A stretch of DNA of 7,670 bases. Origin: Acidimicrobiaceae bacterium (GTDB lineage Bacteria; Actinomycetota; Acidimicrobiia; Acidimicrobiales; RAAP-2). How positions within the stretch are numbered: the first letter of the stretch is position 1; every line of letters begins with the position of its first letter. Positions 1 to 6,494 of this stretch are shown here, piece after piece. Location: the NCBI GenBank assembly GCA_003152555.1, contig PMAL01000122.1, positions 24,133 to 31,802 on the forward strand, written 5' to 3'. Position numbers and translations under genes: made by a program. The notes under the pieces are model-generated. The model was given only the letters and a program-made list of their open reading frames with translations, was not told the DNA's origin and searched no databases.

Positions 1-2
1 TC

Positions 3-101
3 GTCTACTCCAAGTACGGCGGCACCGAGATCACGGTTGACGGTGAGGACCTCTTGATCCTCTCCGGTCGTGACGTACTCGCCACTATCTCCAAGAAGTA
101 A
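3..101 (+). CDS. groES: GroES co-chaperonin, C-terminal fragment
   Basis: This is the last 32 codons plus the TAA stop of the 10-kDa co-chaperonin; the start lies left of the window. The visible peptide contains SKYGGTEITVDGEDLLIL followed by SGRDVLATI, which matches the conserved end of GroES (SKYGGTE..., the hydrophobic strand, and the final S-x-R-D-[IV]-L-A that packs against the neighbouring subunit). GroES forms the seven-subunit lid of the GroEL folding chamber in the cytoplasm. groEL follows 48 bases downstream on the same strand, the classical groESL operon order. Any heat-shock operator (CIRCE/HrcA or HspR type) would lie upstream of groES and is not in view. Confidence 0.93.
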   Translation, partial: VYSKYGGTEITVDGEDLLILSGRDVLATISKK

Positions 102-138
102 CCAACGTGGCGACGTGGTCGCCATCACTACCTAAGAC

Positions 139-145
139 AAGGAAG
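139..145 (+). promoter_or_regulatory. Ribosome binding site of groEL
   Basis: The purine run AAGGAAG ends four bases before the ATG at 150. It supports that ATG as the groEL start. The 48-base groES-groEL gap shows no hairpin or promoter, so the two genes are probably read from one transcript. Confidence 0.7.
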
Positions 146-149
146 ACAT

Positions 150-1790
<1,641 letters not shown>

Positions 1791-1812
1791 TCACCCGTCT
1801 TACAAGACGAAG

Positions 1813-1840
1813 AGAAGCCGGGCCGTGAGGCCCGGCTTCT
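1813..1840. terminator. Probable bidirectional intrinsic terminator between groEL and icd
   Basis: A perfect 12-bp inverted repeat (AGAAGCCGGGCC, loop GTGA, GGCCCGGCTTCT) starts 22 bases after the groEL stop and ends 28 bases before the stop of the convergent dehydrogenase gene. The GC core is flanked by AGAA/TTCT, so each strand ends its stem with a short U-rich stretch. The following U-tract is weak (TTGCGTT on the + strand). Its position in a convergent gap supports a shared terminator. Confidence 0.8.
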
Positions 1841-1868
1841 TGCGTTAGAGGACTCTTTTAAGTTGCGG

Positions 1869-2972
1869 CTACACGCGTACACCCTGAGCCACGACGGGGT
1901 CCTTCAGTCGAATTATGACGTCGTCGACCACCTCACTGGTCGACGCACTGCCGCCTAGGTCGGATGTCCGAACTCCCGCGGCGGCACCGCTCAACGTGGC
2001 CGAACGAAGTCGCGCACCAGCATCGTGGTAACGATCGTCACCTAAGTGCAGGGCCGCCTGGTCAAGTATCGCGGCGCCAGCCAACAACATAGCCATTGGG
2101 TTGGCGACGTTCTTACCCTGCAATGAGGGGGCCGTACCGTGCGGCGCTTCGGCCATGGCGACCTTTGGTCGCAATTCTTTGTCGAGTGCCAATAAGACCG
2201 ATTCGGCGCCCGCAATGGAACCGAACATGGCGAGCACCAGGTCGCTCAGAATGTCGCCGTCACGATTGAGCGCTGGAATTACCAACGTCTGGTCGTGCAC
2301 GTCGATGAGTAGCCCCGCGTAGGAGGCATCGATGAGCGTTGGTCGGTAGTTGACGGCGGGGTGACGCTTGGCCGCTTCGTCCATCTCTTCTTTGAGCATG
2401 CCTTCGTAGACGGGCGAGACCGTCCACTTCGGTCCGCCGTAGACCAAGCCGTTTTCAATCTCGGCTGCCTGAAAGGCGTACTCGGCAACGAAGCGGCACG
2501 ATGCACGAGTGATTCTCGTGGTGCGCCAGGCAATTTCGTTCGCGTGGCCGGGCTGACCGCTACGGCCTTCGTCGGCACCGTACGCGTCACCTACTGCCAT
2601 GCGAATCACGATGATCGGTGGACCGGCGGCGAAGCTTGGTGCGACACCTGGAATTGGTCGACCAGTGCGAACGATGACCGACCCGTCGATGCCTTCGCGC
2701 AGAATGCGATTGGGAGATCCGACACTGCCAATTTCGGGAGGGGTGATTGTCGCTGCTTTTAAACCGAGGCCCGTCTCGACCATCGCGTCGGCCACTTCAT
2801 ACACAACCTTGTTATCGGTTGCTTGGCGGTTTTCGAGCGACAGGTCGAAGTGCACCAGTTCGAACGGTACGCCCAAGAGTTCGGGTGTCAGTGCACGTAG
2901 TGCTTCTACAAGAAGCTCCTGGCCGGTCTCATCACCGTCGCAGACAACGATGGTTGGGGAGGAATTGGTCAT
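1869..2972 (-). CDS. icd: Isocitrate dehydrogenase-like protein (isocitrate/isopropylmalate dehydrogenase family)
   Basis: This 367-residue protein of the beta-decarboxylating dehydrogenase fold most likely oxidises isocitrate to 2-oxoglutarate and CO2 in the TCA cycle. The N-terminal half resembles the eukaryotic-type (type II) NADP enzyme: DGDE (12-15), ENRQATD (47-53) and LKAATITPPE (71-80). SPN (86-88), Arg92 and Arg102 align with human IDH1 Ser94, Asn96, Arg100 and Arg109. Arg124 and Tyr131 (IRMAVGDAY) align with Arg132 and Tyr139, and Lys182 (GPK) probably with Lys212. Metal ligands are likely Asp215 (LID), Asp240 and Asp244 (NRDGDILSD). The C-terminal half reads like NAD-type family members: EAPHGTAP (275-282) and GKNVANP (286-292). 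Thus isocitrate is well supported as substrate, because the isopropylmalate-type pocket is not seen. The cofactor is unclear: Ser283-Leu284 stand where E. coli NADP-IDH has Lys-Tyr and NAD enzymes usually have Asp-Ile. Start: ATG at 2972, with only a weak upstream purine stretch (GAAAGA). It is convergent with groEL; the next likely gene on its strand ends about 300 bases upstream. Confidence 0.85.
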   Translation of the reverse strand: MTNSSPTIVVCDGDETGQELLVEALRALTPELLGVPFELVHFDLSLENRQATDNKVVYEVADAMVETGLGLKAATITPPEIGSVGSPNRILREGIDGSVIVRTGRPIPGVAPSFAAGPPIIVIRMAVGDAYGADEGRSGQPGHANEIAWRTTRITRASCRFVAEYAFQAAEIENGLVYGGPKWTVSPVYEGMLKEEMDEAAKRHPAVNYRPTLIDASYAGLLIDVHDQTLVIPALNRDGDILSDLVLAMFGSIAGAESVLLALDKELRPKVAMAEAPHGTAPSLQGKNVANPMAMLLAGAAILDQAALHLGDDRYHDAGARLRSATLSGAAAGVRTSDLGGSASTSEVVDDVIIRLKDPVVAQGVRV

Positions 2973-3278
2973 ACGTTCAGTCTTTCATACGAGATTGCGC
3001 AGATATTTGCTGCACCCTTGGCGTGATTCCTCGAGGGACCAGGCAGTCACAGGTTCGAGTTTGCTTTCTAGTTGTGCCATCACTGATGGCCCTGGTCGGG
3101 GATTGCTGGAATTGAGTATTCGACGACAATGGTCGGCGAACGGTTTGTCGATCATGTATTTCGCTATGTGTCCAGCCATTGTCTCGTCGGTTGTAGATTG
3201 CCGGTGGCGTGAGATATGAACTGCGCTAACTGGCGGATTCTTTAAGTCATTGGCGATGAACTTTTCTCTATGACGAAC
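2973..3278. other. Lower-GC stretch between icd and the cation transporter, no confident gene
   Basis: About 306 bases separate the dehydrogenase start from the transporter stop. The composition is visibly more AT-rich than groEL, metX or metY. It must hold whatever promoter drives icd, but I see no convincing -35/-10 pair and no terminator hairpin for the transporter. The only coding candidate is the 64-residue ORF listed separately. No tRNA, direct repeat or insertion-sequence end was recognised. Confidence 0.6.
2985..3179 (-). CDS. Doubtful small ORF, hypothetical 64-residue protein or gene remnant
   Basis: An ATG-initiated frame of 64 codons ends 12 bases before the icd ATG, on the same strand. 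The peptide is basic and polar, without signal peptide, membrane segment or any motif I recognise. The open frame extends a further 33 codons upstream of this ATG, back to the transporter's TAG stop, but without an obvious ATG, GTG or TTG start. The purines before the ATG (GACGAGACA) make only a weak ribosome binding site. Codon use is mixed, for example AAA throughout for lysine, while groEL prefers AAG. It may be a real small protein coupled to icd, the decayed end of a longer gene, or chance. No function is proposed. Confidence 0.25.
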   Translation of the reverse strand: MAGHIAKYMIDKPFADHCRRILNSSNPRPGPSVMAQLESKLEPVTAWSLEESRQGCSKYLRNLV

Positions 3279-3875
3279 CTAGTGCTTGAGTGCAGTCCGA
3301 GCTTCGCGGATTGCATAGTAAAGGATTAGGTAACCGGCGAGCGGATCGGCCCACCACCAGCCGGCCAGCGCATTGAGCAAAAGGCCCGCGACCACCGCAG
3401 TCGCGAGTATTCCGTCGACCATTGTCACCCTGCCCTCAGTTATCAGGACGGGATTATCCAACGCCGTTCCGACCTTGGTCTTTGCGGATGCGAGCCCAAA
3501 CATCGCTATGGCTGTGAGTGAGGTCCAAACGATGCCAAGGTCACTGTGATGCGGATGGAATCCGACGATGAGAACCACTGAACTTTGGACCGCCAGGTAT
3601 ACCGCCAAGAGGACAAAAGCCGACCCGATAAGGCGCATTGCTCGGCGCTGGCGATTCTGCTCCACGTTGGCGAGTTCCCAGAGCACAACGGTGGACGCAC
3701 CGATCTCGACAACACTGTCGAGTCCGAAGCCAGCCAACGCGACAGACCGCGCGACGACGGCAGTGAGAGCGAGGACAACCACTCCCGTTACATTCCAGAC
3801 AAGGGTGGCGATCTCTAGTTGACGACCTCGACGAAGCAGGTGTGCATTACCATTCATTCCCGGAGTCTCTGGCAC
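3279..3875 (-). CDS. Six-helix cation transporter, CDF/TMEM163-like, without the cytoplasmic domain
   Basis: This 198-residue integral membrane protein is probably a divalent-metal transporter. Six hydrophobic segments lie at about 22-41, 45-69, 81-104, 113-132, 153-170 and 172-190. The second contains SVALAGFGLDSVVE, and the last pair contains EGRVTMVDG and GWWWADPLAG. These correspond to helices 2, 5 and 6 of the cation diffusion facilitator fold and to the TMEM163-like branch. Candidate metal-site acids are Asp53, Glu57, Glu147, Asp154 and Asp177. A short His-rich loop (HPHH, 107-110) lies between helices 3 and 4. Typical CDF exporters are about 300 residues and carry a C-terminal cytoplasmic domain; here the protein ends straight after helix 6, as the TMEM163-like branch usually does. 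The start shown is a GTG without a clear ribosome binding site; the in-frame ATG at 3857 (residue 7) is an equally good start. It lies 58 bases downstream of metX and could be co-transcribed. The metal and direction of transport are unknown. Confidence 0.75.
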   Translation of the reverse strand: MPETPGMNGNAHLLRRGRQLEIATLVWNVTGVVVLALTAVVARSVALAGFGLDSVVEIGASTVVLWELANVEQNRQRRAMRLIGSAFVLLAVYLAVQSSVVLIVGFHPHHSDLGIVWTSLTAIAMFGLASAKTKVGTALDNPVLITEGRVTMVDGILATAVVAGLLLNALAGWWWADPLAGYLILYYAIREARTALKH

Positions 3876-3933
3876 TTGAAGATTGTAGAAGTTGGCCCGG
3901 CGATCCGCGCGAAGAGCGAATTGTCAGTCTTTG

Positions 3934-5064
3934 CTAGCCGGACAATGCCGAGGCGATGACCTTTCCCACCTGTTCGACTTCGAGCAGGAAACCATCGTGG
4001 CCGAAGTCCGACGAAATTACCTCGAGCGACGACGCGTTGGGGAGCAGTGTGACTAATTGCTCTTGCAGCGCAAGAGGATAGAGACGGTCGGAGAGAATGC
4101 CGGCGACTGTCACTGGAACCTGAACACTTCGCAATGCGTTCTCGACCCCGCCGCGATTTCGACCAACGTCGTGGTGGTTCATTGCTTCGCTCAGGACGAT
4201 GTAACTATTGGGATCGAAACGGCGGCCCAACTTCGCGCCCTGATACTTGAGGTAGGACTCAATCGCGTAGTTGCTCGGGCTCACAACATCGCTGGGCTCT
4301 TGTAACTCGCGGCCGAAGCGAATTTCGAATTCGTTGCCCGTGCGGTACGTGAACTGGCCCAGTCCCCGTGCGACTGCCATACCTTCAAAGGGTGCGAACC
4401 CACTGTCGTAGTAGTCACCGCCGTTGAAGTGGGGATCATTTTTGATGGCCCGAATCTGCAGCGAACAGAGAGCAATCTCGTCCGCAGTTGATGCCGCGCC
4501 CGCAGCCAGCACGATGCCGTGCTTTATGCGATTGGAATGCCCGACGGCCCACTCCAGTACGCGCATCGCGCCCATGGACCCACCAACCACACCGGCCCAC
4601 GTGTCAATCTCCAAATAGTTCGAGAATGCGACCTCCACGTCGACCTGGTCGCGAATCGTGATGACGGGGAATCGCGACCCGAATGCCCTTCCATCGGGCG
4701 CGAGTGAAGAAGGTCCAGTGGTGCCTTGGCAGGCGCCCAGAACATTGGGGCACACGACAAAAAAACGATCGGTGTCAATGGCGAGACCCGGACCAACGAC
4801 GCCATTCCACCATCCAGAGATGACGTGACCATGCCCCTCGGGGCCGTAGGCGTGGGAGTCAGCACTGATGGCGTGCAGCACGAGCACCGCGTTAGAACGG
4901 CTGGCGTTGAGCTGACCCCACGTTTCGTAGGCCACCGTTACTGAGTCAAGCTGGCCGCCGCCCTCCAGGTTGAAGGCCCGACCATCGTTCGCCGTCAGGG
5001 TTACGAACTTTCGGTGCCCTGGCTCGTCACCGGGACGCCAGTAACTCGCCGGCGGAGGCGTCAC
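3934..5064 (-). CDS. metX: Homoserine O-acyltransferase MetX (probably acetyltransferase)
   Basis: Complete 376-residue alpha/beta-hydrolase-fold enzyme that transfers an acyl group from acyl-CoA to the hydroxyl of L-homoserine, the committing step of methionine synthesis in the cytoplasm. The catalytic triad is visible: Ser163 in the nucleophile elbow GGSMG (161-165), Asp326 in SDRLYP, and His356 in GHDGFL. Other family stretches are LHAISADSHAYGP (63-75), NVLGACQGTTGPSS (107-120), RFPVITIRDQV (131-141) and HHDVGRNRGGV (297-307). Length and order match actinobacterial MetX. The GTG start overlaps the metY stop as GTGA, with AAGGGAG just before it, so translation is probably coupled. MetX proteins use acetyl-CoA or, in some lineages, succinyl-CoA; I cannot assign the donor by eye, although the partner MetY usually takes O-acetylhomoserine. 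The protein is intact. Confidence 0.95.
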   Translation of the reverse strand: MTPPPASYWRPGDEPGHRKFVTLTANDGRAFNLEGGGQLDSVTVAYETWGQLNASRSNAVLVLHAISADSHAYGPEGHGHVISGWWNGVVGPGLAIDTDRFFVVCPNVLGACQGTTGPSSLAPDGRAFGSRFPVITIRDQVDVEVAFSNYLEIDTWAGVVGGSMGAMRVLEWAVGHSNRIKHGIVLAAGAASTADEIALCSLQIRAIKNDPHFNGGDYYDSGFAPFEGMAVARGLGQFTYRTGNEFEIRFGRELQEPSDVVSPSNYAIESYLKYQGAKLGRRFDPNSYIVLSEAMNHHDVGRNRGGVENALRSVQVPVTVAGILSDRLYPLALQEQLVTLLPNASSLEVISSDFGHDGFLLEVEQVGKVIASALSG

Positions 5065-6359
5065 GCTCCCTTGGCTGCCTTAAAGCCAGTCTCGAGGTCG
5101 GCCAAGATGTCTTCGATCGACTCGATACCTACCGAAAGGCGCACCATGTCGGGAGTGACGGCGGACTGCGCTTGCTCCTCTTCGGTCAACTGGGAGTGCG
5201 TGGTCGAGGCGGGGTGGATCGCCAAACTCCGTACGTCGCCCACGTTGGCCAGGTGGCTGAACAACTCAAGTCCCTCGATGAACTTTTGACCGGCTTCGAG
5301 GCCGCCGTCGATGCCGAAGGCCAAGATCGAGCCGCCGCCCTTGGGCAGGTAGCGCAGCTGACGCTCGTGCCAGGGGCTGGATTCAAGTCCGGGGTAGCGC
5401 ACCCAAGGGACGTCGGGGCGCGCCTCAAGCCACCTGGCGACCGCGTTGGCGTTAGCAACGTGGCGTTCCATGCGCAAACTCAACGTCTCGACTCCCTGGA
5501 TGAAGAGGAACGAGTTGAGTGGGGCAATGGCGGCGCCCATGTCGCGCAGGTACTGCAGGCGAGCCTTTAGGACAAAGCGGGCGGGGAAGAGGAAATCGGG
5601 CAACTGGCCGAACACGAGCCCGTGGTAGCTGGGATCGGGCTCGGTGAAGCTCGGGAAACGCCCGCTGTTCTCGTAGTCGAACTTTCCGCCGTCAACAATG
5701 ACGCCGCCGATCGAATTACCGTGACCGCCTATGAACTTGGTCGCGGAGTGCACGACAATGTCCGCGCCGTGGGCGAGAGGTTGGGCGAGGTAGGGCGACG
5801 CCAGGGTGTTGTCGACCACCAATGGAATCTTGCTGTCGTGAGCGACCTTGGAGACACCTTCGAAGTCCAGGACGTCGCCCTTGGGGTTGCCCAATGTTTC
5901 AGCGTAGAAGGCCTTGGTATTGGGTCGCACGGCCGCCGCCCATTCGCTCAGATCGTCGGGGTCGTTGACGAACGTCGTTTCGACGCCCAGTTTGGGCAGC
6001 GTGTAATGAAAGAGGTTGTAGGTACCCCCGTAGAGCGACGCCGAAGACACAATGTGACCGCCATTTTCGGCCAAGTTGAGCAGGGCAATGGTCTCGGCGG
6101 CTTGTCCGGACGCGACGGCCAGCGCGGCGACGCCGCCCTCTAACGAGGCGATCCTTTCTTCAAAGACGGCCTGGGTCGGGTTCATGATGCGAGTGTAGAT
6201 ATTGCCTAACTCAGCCAGTCCAAAAAGGGCGGCCGCATGGGCCGTGTCGCGAAAGACGTAGCTGGTGGTCTGGTAGATCGGTGTGGCTCGGGCACCCGTA
6301 GCGGTATCGGGCGCCGCGCCGGCATGAATCTGACGTGTCTCAAATCCCCATTCAGTCAT
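5061..6359 (-). CDS. metY: O-acetylhomoserine sulfhydrylase MetY (PLP-dependent)
   Basis: Complete 432-residue enzyme of the Cys/Met-metabolism PLP family. It condenses O-acylhomoserine with sulfide to give homocysteine, bypassing cystathionine. The length of about 430 residues is typical of MetY; cystathionine gamma-synthases and lyases are nearer 380-400. Visible PLP features are Tyr55 and Arg57 (YTR, phosphate contact from the neighbouring subunit), SGQAAE (84-89), Asp183 in VVDNT (pairs with the pyridine nitrogen), and Lys208 in HSATKFIGGHG, the Schiff-base lysine. The sequence ETLGNPKGD (154-162) and the long insert around FPSFTEPDPSYHGL (235-248) are MetY-like. The end contains SLAIHPASTTH (378-388), which binds the substrate carboxylate region. 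The ATG at 6359 is preceded by AGAGGAGA five bases upstream and by a good promoter. The gene is followed by metX with a four-base overlap. O-succinylhomoserine sulfhydrylase (MetZ) is the main alternative but is usually shorter. Confidence 0.95.
   Translation of the reverse strand: MTEWGFETRQIHAGAAPDTATGARATPIYQTTSYVFRDTAHAAALFGLAELGNIYTRIMNPTQAVFEERIASLEGGVAALAVASGQAAETIALLNLAENGGHIVSSASLYGGTYNLFHYTLPKLGVETTFVNDPDDLSEWAAAVRPNTKAFYAETLGNPKGDVLDFEGVSKVAHDSKIPLVVDNTLASPYLAQPLAHGADIVVHSATKFIGGHGNSIGGVIVDGGKFDYENSGRFPSFTEPDPSYHGLVFGQLPDFLFPARFVLKARLQYLRDMGAAIAPLNSFLFIQGVETLSLRMERHVANANAVARWLEARPDVPWVRYPGLESSPWHERQLRYLPKGGGSILAFGIDGGLEAGQKFIEGLELFSHLANVGDVRSLAIHPASTTHSQLTEEEQAQSAVTPDMVRLSVGIESIEDILADLETGFKAAKGA
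5066..5072 (-). promoter_or_regulatory. Ribosome binding site of metX inside the metY end
   Basis: On the - strand AAGGGAG lies one base before the metX GTG (5062-5064), within the last codons of metY. The spacing is shorter than usual, which suits initiation by ribosomes finishing metY at the GTGA overlap. It supports the GTG rather than any later codon as the start. Confidence 0.5.
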
Positions 6360-6364
6360 CGCTG

Positions 6365-6372
6365 TCTCCTCT
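6365..6372 (-). promoter_or_regulatory. Ribosome binding site of metY
   Basis: On the - strand AGAGGAGA sits five bases upstream of the ATG at 6357-6359. It is the strongest ribosome binding site in the window and fixes the metY start. Confidence 0.75.
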
Positions 6373-6381
6373 GTCGCTAGG

Positions 6382-6395
6382 GCGGCACTGGCCGC
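6382..6395 (-). promoter_or_regulatory. Small GC-rich hairpin in the metY leader
   Basis: On the - strand GCGGC, loop CAGT, GCCGC forms a perfect five-pair stem about midway in the inferred leader, nine bases upstream of the ribosome binding site. The leader of about 50 bases is too short for a SAM-I or SAM-IV riboswitch, so this is at most a simple RNA structure. It may be chance. Confidence 0.3.
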
Positions 6396-6417
6396 AATGG
6401 AACTACTGTGAACGCAG

Positions 6418-6447
6418 ATACTAGAGAAACCTGATAGAAGTTGTCAA
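6418..6447 (-). promoter_or_regulatory. Sigma70-type promoter of metYX
   Basis: Reading the - strand, a perfect -35 box TTGACA (6442-6447) is followed after 18 bases by TAGTAT (6418-6423), a five-of-six match in the key positions to the -10 consensus. Transcription would start near 6411, giving a leader of about 52 bases before the metY ATG. It lies in the 135-base gap after the MFS exporter, the expected place for a met operon promoter. Confidence 0.7.
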
Positions 6448-6450
6448 CTT
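6438..6450. promoter_or_regulatory. Perfect 13-bp palindrome over the metY -35 box, candidate operator
   Basis: AAGTTG, a central T, then CAACTT make six-base arms with perfect dyad symmetry, centred at 6444. The -35 box lies entirely inside it, so a dimeric repressor bound here would block RNA polymerase. The regulator is not encoded in the window; methionine or sulfur control is an inference from the operon content. Confidence 0.45.
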
Positions 6451-6494
6451 TATTCGGCTACGAATGAGAGTTTCTCCGTGCGAGCTTCTTGATC

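Noticed and set aside
3040..3075. A tRNA-like GGTTCGAGT at 3052-3060
   Set aside because: The flanking bases do not pair as a T stem, and no acceptor, D or anticodon arm can be found at the right distances on either strand.
2599..3219. A 206-codon open frame on the + strand crossing the icd start
   Set aside because: Most of it is antisense to well-supported icd codons, the rest crosses the low-GC gap, and the peptide shows no recognisable motif.
5622..6143. A 173-codon open frame on the + strand inside metY
   Set aside because: It is antisense to conserved MetY sequence, including the PLP-lysine region, and has no independent support.
6360..6494. SAM-type riboswitch before metY
   Set aside because: The leader after the predicted start is only about 52 bases and contains a single small stem; no SAM-I, SAM-IV or SAH core is visible.
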